From Mycobacterium lacus (GTDB lineage: Bacteria > Actinomycetota > Actinomycetes > Mycobacteriales > Mycobacteriaceae): 64,000 nucleotides of DNA. A program made the position numbers and the translations under genes. The stretch spans positions 3,357,952 to 3,421,951 of the forward strand of contig NZ_AP022581.1 in assembly GCF_010731535.1 (NCBI RefSeq), written 5' to 3'. Below, piece by piece: positions 38,364-47,463 of this stretch; positions within the stretch are counted from its first letter, which is position 1, and each line of letters starts with the position of its first letter. The notes below the pieces were generated by a model. The model did not search any database. It was not told the DNA's origin and was given only the letters and a program-made list of their open reading frames with translations.

Positions 38364-39526
38364 CCGACACCAGCTTCATCGAAAGCGAGGAACGCCAGGC
38401 CCTGCGCAAGGCGGTGTCGGAGTGGGTGTCTAATTATGGCTACGAGTATTACCTGCAGAAGGCGCGAGCTCACGAACACACCAGCGAGTTATGGGCCGAG
38501 GCAGGCAAACTCGGGTTTCTCGGAGTGAACCTGCCGGAGGAGTATGGCGGCGGCGGCGCCGGAATGTACGAGCTGTCGCTGGTCATGGAGGAGATGGCCG
38601 CCGCGGGTAGCGCACTACTGCTGATGGTGGTGTCGCCCGCCATCAACGGCACCATCATCGCCAAGTTCGGCACCGACGAGCAGAAGCGGCGCTGGCTGCC
38701 CGGCATCGCCGACGGCTCGTTGACGATGGCCTTCGCCATCACCGAGCCCGACGCCGGGTCCAACTCGCACAAGATCACCACGACCGCGCACCGCGACGGC
38801 AGCGACTGGATCATCAAGGGCCAGAAGGTCTTCATCTCCGGCATAGACCAGGCACAGGCCGTGCTGGTGGTCGGCCGAACCGAGGAGGCGAAAACCGGCA
38901 AGCTGCGCCCGGCCCTGTTCGTGGTGCCCACCGACGCGCCCGGCTTCACCTACACCCCGATCGAGATGGAGCTGGTCAGTCCCGAACGCCAGTTCCAGGT
39001 GTTCCTCGACGACGTCCGGCTGCCCGCCGACGCGCTCGTCGGGGCCGAAGACGCGGCCATCGCACAGCTTTTCGCCGGCCTGAACCCGGAGCGGATCATG
39101 GGCGCGGCCAGCGCGGTCGGGATGGGACGATTCGCGCTCGGCAGGGCCGTCGACTACGTCAAGACCCGCAAGGTCTGGTCCACCCCGATCGGCGCGCACC
39201 AGGGCCTGGCACATCCGTTGGCGCAGTGCCACATTGAGATCGAACTCGCCAAGCTGATGACGCAAAAGGCCGCGACGCTCTACGACCACGGCGACGACGC
39301 CGGCGCCGCCGAGGCCGCCAATATGGCGAAATACGCTGCCGCCGAGGCGTCGTCGCGCGCGGTCGACCAGGCCGTGCAGTCGATGGGTGGCAACGGGCTG
39401 ACCAAGGAATACGGCGTGGCCGCCATGATGACCTCGGCCCGGCTGGCGCGGATCGCGCCGATCAGTCGCGAGATGGTACTCAACTTCGTGGCGCAGACAT
39501 CGCTGGGTCTGCCCCGGTCCTACTGA
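38360..39526 (+). CDS. fadE12: Acyl-CoA dehydrogenase FadE12
   Basis: 388 residues. Acyl-CoA dehydrogenase with MAFAITEPDAGSNSHKI, WIIKGQKVFISG and the C-terminal AVQSMGGNGLTKEYGVAAMMTSARLARIAPISREM. AAGGAGA precedes the ATG. Second dehydrogenase of the operon; substrate unknown but likely a carboxylated or branched acyl-CoA upstream or downstream of AccA2D2. Confidence 0.93.
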   Translation: MTDTSFIESEERQALRKAVSEWVSNYGYEYYLQKARAHEHTSELWAEAGKLGFLGVNLPEEYGGGGAGMYELSLVMEEMAAAGSALLLMVVSPAINGTIIAKFGTDEQKRRWLPGIADGSLTMAFAITEPDAGSNSHKITTTAHRDGSDWIIKGQKVFISGIDQAQAVLVVGRTEEAKTGKLRPALFVVPTDAPGFTYTPIEMELVSPERQFQVFLDDVRLPADALVGAEDAAIAQLFAGLNPERIMGAASAVGMGRFALGRAVDYVKTRKVWSTPIGAHQGLAHPLAQCHIEIELAKLMTQKAATLYDHGDDAGAAEAANMAKYAAAEASSRAVDQAVQSMGGNGLTKEYGVAAMMTSARLARIAPISREMVLNFVAQTSLGLPRSY

Positions 39527-39546
39527 TGACCCGGTCCTACTGATGG
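39513..39546 (+). repeat. 17-bp tandem duplication across the fadE12-echA7 junction
   Basis: CCCGGTCCTACTGATGA followed at once by CCCGGTCCTACTGATGG. The first copy contains the fadE12 stop, the second recreates the same Ser-Tyr-stop and the echA7 ATG. The original junction was probably a TGATG overlap; the duplication now puts 16 bases between the genes. Confidence 0.85.
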
Positions 39547-40442
39547 AACGGGTTGTCGAATATGCCGGCCCGGCCGACTGCGGAGGCCCGCTCGCCCGGC
39601 TGACGCTGAACTCCCCCCACAACCGCAACGCGCTTTCTGCCGCGCTGGTCAACCAACTGCACCAGGGGCTGCGGGACGCGGCCGCGGACCCGGCGGTGCG
39701 GGTCGTGGTGCTCGGGCACACCGGCGGCACCTTCTGTGCCGGAGCGGATCTGGGCCAGGCCGCCGGCGGCGAGCCTAGTGGCGATCGCGAGGGCGGCGCA
39801 GCCGGTCGAAGCGGGTCGCCACCATCGGCGCCTCGTGGCGATCGCGAGGGCGGCGCAGCCGGTCGAAGCGGGTCGCCGCCATCGGTGTACGACATGGCGG
39901 TGGCGCGGGCGCGCGAAATGGCCGCGCTGATGCGCGCCATCGTCGAGTCTCCGCTGCCGGTGATCGCCGCGATCAATGGGCATGTCCGGGCCGGCGGGTT
40001 CGGCCTGGTCGGTGCGTGCGACATCGCGGTCGCCGGTCCGCGCAGCACCTTCGCGCTGACCGAGGCCCGCATCGGCGTCGCTCCGGCGATCATCTCGTTG
40101 ACGTTGCTGCCGAAGATGACCGCGCGGGCCGCGGCACGCTATTACCTCACCGGCGAGAAATTCGACGCCGGCGAAGCCGCGGCGATCGGATTGATCACCA
40201 TGGCCGTCGATGACGTCGACGCCGCCGTGGCATCGCTGGTCGCCGAGGTCGGCCTGGGTTCGCCGCAGGGCCTCGCCGCGTCGAAGGCGCTCACCACGGC
40301 CGCGGTACTCGAAGGCTTCGACCGCGACGCCGAACGGCTTGCCGAAGAGTCGGCGCGGCTGTTCGTCTCCGACGAAGCCCGCGAAGGCATGCTTGCGTTC
40401 TTGCAGAAGCGTGCTCCCAGCTGGGCGCCGGCTGAGGGGTAG
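39543..40442 (+). CDS. echA7: Enoyl-CoA hydratase/isomerase EchA7 with in-frame repeat insertion
   Basis: 299 residues, about 45 longer than the 253-residue M. tuberculosis EchA7. Crotonase-fold motifs: TLNSPHNRNALSAALVNQL, TFCAGADLGQA, INGHVRAGGFGLVGACDIAVAG and FALTEARIGVAPAIISL. The oxyanion-hole motifs are intact. The extra residues, two copies of RGDREGGAAGRSGSPPS-like sequence, lie right after GADL in the surface loop between the first oxyanion strand and the following helix, and are encoded by a 57-bp tandem repeat. Last gene of the operon. Confidence 0.9.
   Translation: MERVVEYAGPADCGGPLARLTLNSPHNRNALSAALVNQLHQGLRDAAADPAVRVVVLGHTGGTFCAGADLGQAAGGEPSGDREGGAAGRSGSPPSAPRGDREGGAAGRSGSPPSVYDMAVARAREMAALMRAIVESPLPVIAAINGHVRAGGFGLVGACDIAVAGPRSTFALTEARIGVAPAIISLTLLPKMTARAAARYYLTGEKFDAGEAAAIGLITMAVDDVDAAVASLVAEVGLGSPQGLAASKALTTAAVLEGFDRDAERLAEESARLFVSDEAREGMLAFLQKRAPSWAPAEG
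39778..39891 (+). repeat. 57-bp tandem repeat within echA7
   Basis: Two copies (39778-39834 and 39835-39891). The first 50 bases are identical but for one A/G change. Each core begins GTGGCGATCGCG and ends GGGTCGCCACCAT, so its ends TGGCGA and TCGCCA are inverted. The unit is 19 codons and keeps frame. It resembles mycobacterial VNTR/MIRU-type minisatellites. Confidence 0.9.
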
Positions 40443-40510
40443 CTGGTCGTAGGTTGCGGTTTGGCCAACCCCTCTTGCAGCAAAATCTTCACGTCGTACG
40501 CTCGTGGGTG

Positions 40511-41113
40511 ATGAGCAACTCGGCGCAACGTGATGCGGGGGAGGCACGCGGGGAATCGTCGCGCGCGGCCGACACCGATCGCATCCAACTTGCGCAGCTG
40601 CTGGCCTACGCGGCCGAGCAGGGCCGCCTCGAACTCAACGATTACGAAGACCGCTTGACCAGGGCTTATGCGGCGACAACGTACCAAGAGCTGGACCGGC
40701 TGCGGGCGGACCTCCCGGTTTCGCCAGTCAGTCCGCGCAGGGGCGGCAGCTGCAATCCGGCGCCGTCCACGCTGCTGCTGGCTCTCATGAGTGGGTTCGA
40801 GCGACGCGGTCGATGGAACGTGCCGAAGAAGCTCACCACGCTCACGTTGTGGGGCAGCGGGGTGCTGGATCTGCGCTACGCGGACTTCACCTCTACCGAG
40901 GTTGACATCCATGCGTACTCGATCATGGGCATGCAGACCATCCTGCTGCCGCCCGAAGTCAACGTGGAGATACACGGCCGCGGTGTGATGGGTGGCTTCG
41001 ACCGCGAGATCGTGGGCGAAGGCACGCCGGGCGCGCCAAGGGTGAAGATCCGCGGCTTCTCGCTATGGGGCGGCGTGGGTATCAAGCGCAAGGCCCGCAG
41101 GCCCCGAAAGTAA
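40511..41113 (+). CDS. DUF1707 domain protein (Rv0966c-like)
   Basis: 200 residues from ATG 40511. N-terminal DUF1707 (about 22-72: ADTDRIQLAQLLAYAAEQGRLELNDYEDRLTRAYAATTYQELDRLRADLP) and a C-terminal beta-helix-like part (DLRYADFTSTEVDIHAYSIMGMQTILLPPEVNVEIHGRGVMGGFD) related to the LiaF/DUF2154 type. No membrane segment visible. DUF1707 proteins often accompany stress-response genes; function unknown. Confidence 0.82.
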   Translation: MSNSAQRDAGEARGESSRAADTDRIQLAQLLAYAAEQGRLELNDYEDRLTRAYAATTYQELDRLRADLPVSPVSPRRGGSCNPAPSTLLLALMSGFERRGRWNVPKKLTTLTLWGSGVLDLRYADFTSTEVDIHAYSIMGMQTILLPPEVNVEIHGRGVMGGFDREIVGEGTPGAPRVKIRGFSLWGGVGIKRKARRPRK

Positions 41114-41200
41114 TCGCTGGTCAGGTCGCTGCGGCTGAATGGTCCGCCATGTGATCGTGTGCCATACTTCGCCGAACGCACGTGAAGGCGAGGATCTGGT

Positions 41201-41533
41201 ATGGCGGAAACAGTGCGGGCGATTCCGGAAGCCCTCTACCAGGTGGGCTATCAGCTGGCCAACCACGGTGAGTCGTTGCTGGCTTTGCAGCACTCCTGCC
41301 ACGGTGCGGCCGAAGGCGCGCAGTCGGGGTGGGTCGGCTCGTCGGCGGGCGCGCTGTCGGGATTGCTTGACAGCTGGTTCATGGCCAGCGCCGCCCACGC
41401 GGAGCGTATCGGTGAGCATTCCTGTGGCATGCATCTGGCCGCAGTCGGGTTCGCACAACTGGAGGAGCGCAACGCCGCGGCTCTGAAAGAGGTGGGTGAG
41501 GCCGTCGGCGGTGAAAGCCGACTGACCACGTGA
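41201..41533 (+). CDS. Small type VII secretion target-like protein (EspC/Rv2798c-like), intact copy
   Basis: 110 residues, mostly helical. [18 protein letters not shown] in the middle is a WXG-type turn between two helices, as in EspC/ESX target proteins. First gene of the cassette; its stop overlaps the start of the hydrolase (GTGA), so the two are translationally coupled and could form a secretion complex. A likely promoter (CATACTTC) lies about 35 bases upstream and is conserved in front of the second copy. Homologues in M. tuberculosis are at Rv2798c-Rv2796c, in the same order. Confidence 0.72.
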   Translation: MAETVRAIPEALYQVGYQLANHGESLLALQHSCHGAAEGAQSGWVGSSAGALSGLLDSWFMASAAHAERIGEHSCGMHLAAVGFAQLEERNAAALKEVGEAVGGESRLTT

Positions 41534-43230
41534 CGTTGACGCTGGCCGACATTGAACGCTGGGATCCCGCGGCGATCAGGACGGTGTTCCAGGCGGCGAT
41601 CAATCGCGCCCATGGCACCCGCACCGCATCGGCGGCGCTTCGCGAGACCATGCGGCTACTCGACTTTGGCGGTGCGGCCGCCGATGCGGCTCGTGCGGCG
41701 ACGCAGCACACGACGGTGATTCTCGACAACCATGCCGACGCCTGCGAGGCGGTCGCGCGGGCCGCCGAAAGGGCGGCCGAGGAGGTCACTGCGATCAAGT
41801 TGCGGCTGCAGGGAATCCGCGACACCGCTCGGGCTTACCGCCTGAGGATCGACGACGCGACCGCAACGGCGTTGCCGCCGCCCGACTTGTCGTCGTACTC
41901 ACCAGCCGATCAGCAGGCCATCCTCAATACCGCGATCAGGCTGACCGAAAGCCTCAAGCGGCTCTTGGCTGACGCCCAGACCGCAGACGAGGATCTGGCC
42001 GCGGCTATTCGGGGCGCCGACGGGGATCTGTCGCCCGAGCAGGTCAACGCTCAACTCGGCCACCAGCCACCCAAGATGCCGCAGATGCCGCCACCGGGCA
42101 GCGATCCTCAGGAGGTGAGCCAGTGGTGGCATTCGCTGACCCCGGGTCAGCAGGATCGGGTCAAGCAGTGGTTCCCCAACGCCCTGCGCAACCGCGACGG
42201 CATCCCGACCGGCGTGCGCAACGACCTCAATATGCCCGTGCTGCAACGCGAACTCGCCCGGCTGCAAAACGGGTGGTTAGACGGCAACGGAGTCTGGCAC
42301 ACCGACACCGAGAAGCTGGCGGACTTACAGGCGTTGCAACGGACGCTGTCAGATCCGGCTAACAAAGGGGCCAGCCTGATCTTGTTGGACACCGCCAGCA
42401 ATCCCCGTAAAGTGTTGGCAGCGATAGGAGTTGGTGACGTCGACAACGCCGAACGCGTCGGCGTCACCGTGGGCGGCCTGAACACCCGGGTGAGCTCCAG
42501 CGTCGGGGATATGGTGAGGGAAGCGCAAGCCCAACGCGGCAAGGCAGTCGAGCTGAGGGGGCGAGCCGAGGTAGCGAATCCTGAGGCGGTCGCTTCCATC
42601 GCGTGGCTGGGGTATGACGCACCCGACAGTCTGAAGGACGTGACGCATGACTGGCTCGCACGCGACGCCGCAGGCCCACTGAACAGCTTCTACAAGGGAC
42701 TGGCCGCCACCGCGAATGCCCCGGATCAGCACATCACGGCTTTCGGGCATTCCTACGGGTCGCTTGTAACCAGTTTGGCGTTGCAGCAAGGCGCACCGGT
42801 GAGCGACGTCGTGCTGTACGGCTCGCCGGGCACCGAGCTGACCAACGTCACGCAGCTGGGCGTTCAACCCGGGCACGCCTACTACATGATCGGCGTCAAC
42901 GACCACGTGTCCGATATCATCCCCGATTTCGGTGCATTCGGTGCCGCCCCACAGGACGTGCCTGGCATGACCCAACTATCGGTCAATACCGGCGTGGCGC
43001 CAGGCCCGCTATTGGGCGATGGCCTGCTTCACGAGCGAGCCTACGGCCACTCTGAGTACGCGCGTGATGGGAACAATAATCAACTTCGGATGAGCGGCTA
43101 CAACATGGCTGCCGTGCTGGCAGGACTGCCCGAAGACCTAATCGAACCACCGATTCTGCCGCCTCCGACGATTCCCAGTGGGCCCGGCCCGTTCGGATTG
43201 CCAATACCCAACCCGGACTATCACCCGTGA
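41530..43230 (+). CDS. Helical-domain plus alpha/beta-hydrolase (DUF1023) putative type VII effector, copy 1
   Basis: 566 residues from a GTG. The N-terminal about 190 residues are long helices rich in Ala (LXG/WXG100-like), followed by a linker with [10 protein letters not shown], and an alpha/beta-hydrolase of DUF1023 type. Nucleophile S408 in [13 protein letters not shown]; probable triad partners D458 (GVNDHVSD) and H507 (RAYGHSEYA). Proline-rich C-terminus. No signal peptide, so type VII export is the plausible route. Lies between the small target protein and two lipoproteins, overlapping both neighbours by 4 bases. Homologue Rv2797c. Substrate unknown; esterase, lipase or acyltransferase are possible. 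Confidence 0.82.
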   Translation: MTLTLADIERWDPAAIRTVFQAAINRAHGTRTASAALRETMRLLDFGGAAADAARAATQHTTVILDNHADACEAVARAAERAAEEVTAIKLRLQGIRDTARAYRLRIDDATATALPPPDLSSYSPADQQAILNTAIRLTESLKRLLADAQTADEDLAAAIRGADGDLSPEQVNAQLGHQPPKMPQMPPPGSDPQEVSQWWHSLTPGQQDRVKQWFPNALRNRDGIPTGVRNDLNMPVLQRELARLQNGWLDGNGVWHTDTEKLADLQALQRTLSDPANKGASLILLDTASNPRKVLAAIGVGDVDNAERVGVTVGGLNTRVSSSVGDMVREAQAQRGKAVELRGRAEVANPEAVASIAWLGYDAPDSLKDVTHDWLARDAAGPLNSFYKGLAATANAPDQHITAFGHSYGSLVTSLALQQGAPVSDVVLYGSPGTELTNVTQLGVQPGHAYYMIGVNDHVSDIIPDFGAFGAAPQDVPGMTQLSVNTGVAPGPLLGDGLLHERAYGHSEYARDGNNNQLRMSGYNMAAVLAGLPEDLIEPPILPPPTIPSGPGPFGLPIPNPDYHP

Positions 43231-43898
43231 GGCGAGAATTCCGCATTCTGCCCGCCTCGTTGCTCGGCATCGCTACGCTGCTCGCCGGGTGCATGAAACC
43301 GACGACCTTGGACCCATATGCGAACCCAGGACGCAACGAATTAGACCGGCTGCAGAAGATCGTCAACCAGCGGCCGGATTTGGAGACCGTCGAAAGTCAA
43401 CTCGCCAATCTCGAAGCAACCATCCGAGCCGAAATCGCGAAATATTCGCCACACACTCAGTTCTCAAGCCTTGCGACCGGCCATCCGGCGGGCGGCTGCA
43501 ACGCCCCGTTCAACCGCACAATTGGTCGACAGGTCAAAAGCGACGTGTTCTTTGGCCGGCCGGCGCCCACTCCCGAGCAATGGCTGCAGATCGTCGCCGA
43601 GCTAGCACCGGTTTTCAGGGCGGCGAACTTTCGGCCCAACAACTCCGCACCCGGGGAGCCCCCGTTGCCGCTAGGCGCACCCAACGACTCTCAAATCCGC
43701 GATGACGGCTCAACGATCGAGCTGGTCAACGGCGACGCCAGTGGCCCATTGGCTTACTCCTATGACACCGGCTGTCACCTTCCGGCCGCCTGGCGTACCG
43801 CGCCGCCACCACCAGACATGCGCCCGCCCAACGATCCCGATGTGCACTACCCATACCTGTACGGGTCACCCGGCGGACGAACACGCGACGCGTACTGA
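43227..43898 (+). CDS. LppV/LppA-like lipoprotein 1 of cassette
   Basis: 223 residues, GTG start overlapping the hydrolase stop. Lipobox TLLAGC (C22). Family core: [32 protein letters not shown], then a variable middle and an almost invariant C-terminus [16 protein letters not shown] ... [19 protein letters not shown]. Placed outside the membrane by the signal; position next to a putative effector makes an immunity or partner role plausible. Similar to M. tuberculosis LppV (Rv2796c) and LppA/LppB. Confidence 0.8.
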   Translation: MRREFRILPASLLGIATLLAGCMKPTTLDPYANPGRNELDRLQKIVNQRPDLETVESQLANLEATIRAEIAKYSPHTQFSSLATGHPAGGCNAPFNRTIGRQVKSDVFFGRPAPTPEQWLQIVAELAPVFRAANFRPNNSAPGEPPLPLGAPNDSQIRDDGSTIELVNGDASGPLAYSYDTGCHLPAAWRTAPPPPDMRPPNDPDVHYPYLYGSPGGRTRDAY

Positions 43899-44566
43899 TG
43901 GATTGCCCACGATCCACCCACCTGGCTGCCGCGCTGCTCGGTGTCGGCGTGCTGCTCGCCGGTTGTGTTAAGCCGACAACATTCGACCCTTACGCCAACC
44001 CCGGACGCGACGAATTGGACCGCCTACAGAAGATCGTCAACCAACGACCCGATCTGGAGACAGTCGAGCAGCAACTCGCCAACCTGGACGCCACCATTCG
44101 AGCAACAATCGCCAAATACTCGCCACAGACCCAGTTCTCAAGCACCGCGATCATCCATCCGACTAACGGATGCAAAGACCCGTTCACCCGCACCATCCGT
44201 AAGCAGGAGGAAAGCGATCATTTCTTTGGCGAACCGGCACCCACCGACGAGCAATGGCTGCAAATCGTGACCGAACTCGCACCCGTATTCAAGGCAGCGG
44301 GCTTCCGGCCCAACAACTCCGTACCTGGTGACCCCCCGCTCCCGCTGGGTTCCCCGAATTACTCTCAAATTCGGGAGGACGGTGCCTTGATCGATCTGGT
44401 CAACCACGGGCATCTACTGGACTACTCCTTCGACACCGGCTGTCATCTTCCGGCTGCCTGGCGGACTGCGCCGCCACCACTGGACATGCGCCCGGCCAAC
44501 GATCCCGATGTGCACTACCCATACCTGTACGGGTCACCCGGCGGACGAACCCGCGACGCGTACTGA
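43898..44566 (+). CDS. LppV/LppA-like lipoprotein 2 of cassette
   Basis: 222 residues; its ATG overlaps the previous stop by one base (TGATG). Lipobox VLLAGC (C23). Same fold and C-terminus as lipoprotein 1; the middle differs (CKDPFTRTIRKQEESDHFFGEP; IDLVNHGHLLDYS). The DNA around its start is almost identical to that around the start of the truncated copy at 44566, showing a recent tandem duplication. Confidence 0.8.
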   Translation: MDCPRSTHLAAALLGVGVLLAGCVKPTTFDPYANPGRDELDRLQKIVNQRPDLETVEQQLANLDATIRATIAKYSPQTQFSSTAIIHPTNGCKDPFTRTIRKQEESDHFFGEPAPTDEQWLQIVTELAPVFKAAGFRPNNSVPGDPPLPLGSPNYSQIREDGALIDLVNHGHLLDYSFDTGCHLPAAWRTAPPPLDMRPANDPDVHYPYLYGSPGGRTRDAY

Positions 44567-44745
44567 TGGACTGCCCACGATCCAACCACCTGGCTGCCGC
44601 GCTGCTCGGTGTCGGCGTGCTGCTCGCCGGTTGTGTTAAGCCGACAACATTCGGCCCTTATGCCAACCCAGGACGCCACGAGTTGGACCGGCTGCAGAAG
44701 ATCGTCAACGAACGACCCGAGATATCGGCGGCACGTGAAAGCTGA
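44566..44745 (+). pseudogene. Truncated lipoprotein 3 (59 codons)
   Basis: Starts like lipoprotein 2 ([51 protein letters not shown]) and then leaves the family sequence and stops at 44743-44745. Only the signal, lipobox and first 35 mature residues remain. It could still yield a tiny lipopeptide, but a remnant is more likely. Confidence 0.8.
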
Positions 44746-44750
44746 CCCCG

Positions 44751-44930
44751 GTGGCCGAACTGGCGAAGCATTTGGACGAACTACCATGGAAACACCCGGC
44801 TGCAGTAACGCTTGTTGTCGCCGAGTGCCTCAAGCCGACAACGTTCAACCTATACACCAGCCGCGGACGCGATTGGCCCGACATATGGTCGCGTGCGATA
44901 CTTCCCCGACAGTTCGGTTGGTATGAAAGC
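44751..44930 (+). pseudogene. Decayed second lipoprotein fragment and old promoter region
   Basis: Translation shows CLKPTTFNLYTSRGRDW, a degraded form of [17 protein letters not shown], preceded by a broken signal region. It is followed by GCGATACTTC, matching the promoter-like sequence upstream of the intact target gene (CCATACTTC at 41161-41170). Confidence 0.6.
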
Positions 44931-44938
44931 GAGTTGGT

Positions 44939-45079
44939 GTGGCGGAGACGTTGCGGGCGATTCCCGAAGACCTGTCCCCAGGCGGGCAAGTCGGGTTCGC
45001 ACAACTGGAGGAGCGCAACGCCGCGGCTCTGAAAGAGGTGGGTGAGGCCGCCGGCGGTGAAAGCCGACTGACCACGTGA
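44939..45079 (+). CDS. Internally deleted copy of the type VII target protein
   Basis: 46 codons from GTG 44939: [19 protein letters not shown] then [20 protein letters not shown] and ESRLTT. Compared with the 110-residue copy, about 64 residues carrying the WXG-type turn are lost, but the frame is kept and the stop still overlaps the hydrolase start by 4 bases. It may survive as a coupling leader for the second hydrolase rather than as a working secretion partner. Confidence 0.6.
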   Translation: MAETLRAIPEDLSPGGQVGFAQLEERNAAALKEVGEAAGGESRLTT

Positions 45080-46773
45080 CGTTGACGCTGGCCGACATTG
45101 AACGCTGGGATCCCGCGGCGATCAGGACGGTGTTCCAGGCGGCGATCAATCGCGCCCATGGCACCCGCACCGCATCGGCGGCGCTTCGCGAGACCATGCG
45201 GCTACTCGACTTTGGCGGTGCGGCCGCCGATGCGGCTCGTGCGGCGACGCAGCACACGACGGTGATTCTCGACAACCATGCCGACGCCTGCGAGGCGGTC
45301 GCGCGGGCCGCCGAAAGGGCGGCCGAGGAGGTCACTGCGATCAAGTTGCGGCTGCAGGGAATCCGCGACACCGCTCGGGCTTACCGCCTGAGGATCGACG
45401 ACGCGACCGCAGCGGCGTTGCCGCCGCCCGACTTGTCGTCGTACTCACCAGCCGATCAGCAGGCCATCCTCAATACCGCGATCAGGCTGACCGAAAGCCT
45501 CAAGCGGCTCTTGGCTGACGCCCAGACCGCAGACGAGGATCTGGCCGCGGCTATTCGGGGCGCCGACGGGGATCTGTCGCCCGAGCAGGTCAACGCTCAA
45601 CTCGGCCACCAGCCACCCAAGATGCCGCAGATGCCGCCACCGGGCAGCGATCCTCAGGAGGTGAGCCAGTGGCATTCGCTGACCCCGGGTCAGCAGGATC
45701 GGGTCAAGCAGTGGTTCCCCAACGCCCTGCGCAACCGCGACGGCATCCCGACCGGCGTGCGCAACGACCTCAATATGCCCGTGCTGCAACGCGAACTCGC
45801 CCGGCTGCAAAACGGGTGGTTAGACGGCAACGGAGTCTGGCACACCGACACCGAGAAGCTGGCGGACTTACAGGCGTTGCAACGGACGCTGTCAGATCCG
45901 GCTAACAAAGGGGCCAGCCTGATCTTGTTGGACACCGCCAGCAATCCCCGTAAAGTGTTGGCAGCGGTGGGAGTTGGTGACGTCGACAACGCCGAACGCG
46001 TCGGCGTCACCGTGGGCGGCCTGAACACCCGGGTCAGCGCCAGCGTCAAGGAAATGGTTAGCGAAGCGCAAGCCCAACGGCGAGAAGCGAGCCTGCTGCG
46101 CGGCCAGGCTCACGTCCCGAACCCCGATGCGGTGGCGTCCATTGCATGGTTGGGGTATGACGCGCCGGACAGTCTGAAAGACGTGACACATGACTGGCTC
46201 GCACGCGACGCCGCGGGCCCACTGAACAGCTTCTACAAGGGACTGGCCGCCACCACCAATGCCCCAGACCACCACATCACCGCGTTCGGGCATTCCTACG
46301 GGTCGCTTGTAACCAGCCTGGCGTTGCAGCAAGGCGCACCGGTGAGCGACGTCGTGCTGTACGGTTCCCCGGGCACCGAGCTCACCAACGTCACGCAGCT
46401 GGGCGTTCAACCCGGACATGCCTACTACATGATCGGCGTCAACGACCACGTGTCCGATATCATCCCCGATTTCGGCGCATTCGGCGCCGCCCCACAGGAT
46501 CTACCCGGAATGACTGAACTGTCGACCAGCACCGGAGTGGTCCTAGGCGGTGAGTATGGGGACGGTCAACTTCACGAGCGGGCCTACGGCCATTCCGAAT
46601 ACGCACGGATGGGTAGCAACGGAGAACTGCGGATGAGTGGCTACAACATGGCCGTCGTGCTGGCCGGACTGCCCGACGACCTCATCACACCCCGCGCTAC
46701 CGGCGTAGACAGGCTGCCCGGCGGGTCCGGCCCGTATGAAATACCCCCTCCGATCCCCCTGCACCACGAATGA
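45076..46773 (+). CDS. Helical-domain plus DUF1023 hydrolase, copy 2
   Basis: 565 residues. The first about 310 residues differ from copy 1 at only three places (a Thr/Ala change, loss of one Trp from QWWH, and Ile/Val in AIGVGDV); then the sequence diverges in patches ([26 protein letters not shown] against [14 protein letters not shown]...), returns to near identity around the nucleophile S407 (GHSYGS) and diverges again at the C-terminus ([29 protein letters not shown]). The catalytic motifs GHSYGS, NDHVSD and YGHSEY are intact. Overlaps both neighbours by 4 bases. Confidence 0.82.
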   Translation: MTLTLADIERWDPAAIRTVFQAAINRAHGTRTASAALRETMRLLDFGGAAADAARAATQHTTVILDNHADACEAVARAAERAAEEVTAIKLRLQGIRDTARAYRLRIDDATAAALPPPDLSSYSPADQQAILNTAIRLTESLKRLLADAQTADEDLAAAIRGADGDLSPEQVNAQLGHQPPKMPQMPPPGSDPQEVSQWHSLTPGQQDRVKQWFPNALRNRDGIPTGVRNDLNMPVLQRELARLQNGWLDGNGVWHTDTEKLADLQALQRTLSDPANKGASLILLDTASNPRKVLAAVGVGDVDNAERVGVTVGGLNTRVSASVKEMVSEAQAQRREASLLRGQAHVPNPDAVASIAWLGYDAPDSLKDVTHDWLARDAAGPLNSFYKGLAATTNAPDHHITAFGHSYGSLVTSLALQQGAPVSDVVLYGSPGTELTNVTQLGVQPGHAYYMIGVNDHVSDIIPDFGAFGAAPQDLPGMTELSTSTGVVLGGEYGDGQLHERAYGHSEYARMGSNGELRMSGYNMAVVLAGLPDDLITPRATGVDRLPGGSGPYEIPPPIPLHHE

Positions 46774-47441
46774 GGCGAACACACCGTTTGTTGGCTGCCG
46801 GAATGCTCAGCGTTACCCTGCTGATCACCAGCTGCATCAAACCCAATACCTTCGACCCTTACGCCAACCCCGGACGCGACGAATTGGACCGTCTACAGAA
46901 GATCGTCAACCAACGACCCGATCTGGAGACAGTCCAGCAGCAACTCGCCAACCTGGACGCCACCATTCGAGCAACAATCGCCAAATACTCGCCACAGACC
47001 CAGTTCTCAAGCCTCAAGCTGGGGCATCCGCCAGGCGGCTGCAAGGACCCGTTCAGCCGTACCATCGGTGAGCAAGAAGAAAGCGACCTATTTTTCGGTG
47101 AACCCGCGCCAACTCAAGGGCAGTGGCTACAAATCGTCAGCGAGCTTGCGCCGGTGTTTAAGGCGGCGGGTTTCCGGCTGAACAACTCCGCGGGCGGTGA
47201 TCCACCGCTGCCGCTGGGCTCTTCAAATGACTCTCAAATTCGCGATGACGGCACGTTGATCGACCTCGTCAATGGTGAAAACGGCAGCCCCTTGAACTAC
47301 TCCTTCGACACCGGCTGTCATCTTCCGGCTGCCTGGCGGACTGCGCCGCCACCACTGGACATGCGGCCCCCGAACGATCCCGATGTGCACTACCCATACC
47401 TGTACGGGTCACCCGGCGGCCGAACCCGCGACGCCTATTGA
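46770..47441 (+). CDS. LppV/LppA-like lipoprotein 4 of cassette
   Basis: 223 residues, ATG overlapping the second hydrolase stop. Signal [22 protein letters not shown] with lipobox C22, distinct from the others, while the mature N-terminus and C-terminus match lipoprotein 2 closely; the middle is variable ([44 protein letters not shown] type). This looks like the partner of hydrolase copy 2. Confidence 0.8.
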   Translation: MRRTHRLLAAGMLSVTLLITSCIKPNTFDPYANPGRDELDRLQKIVNQRPDLETVQQQLANLDATIRATIAKYSPQTQFSSLKLGHPPGGCKDPFSRTIGEQEESDLFFGEPAPTQGQWLQIVSELAPVFKAAGFRLNNSAGGDPPLPLGSSNDSQIRDDGTLIDLVNGENGSPLNYSFDTGCHLPAAWRTAPPPLDMRPPNDPDVHYPYLYGSPGGRTRDAY

Positions 47442-47463
47442 CGACGCACAACCCCGGGATCGG

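Noticed and set aside
44566..44745. Truncated lipoprotein as a sequencing-error frameshift
   Set aside because: After the break none of the frames resumes the family sequence within this unit, so a true deletion is more likely than a base-call error.
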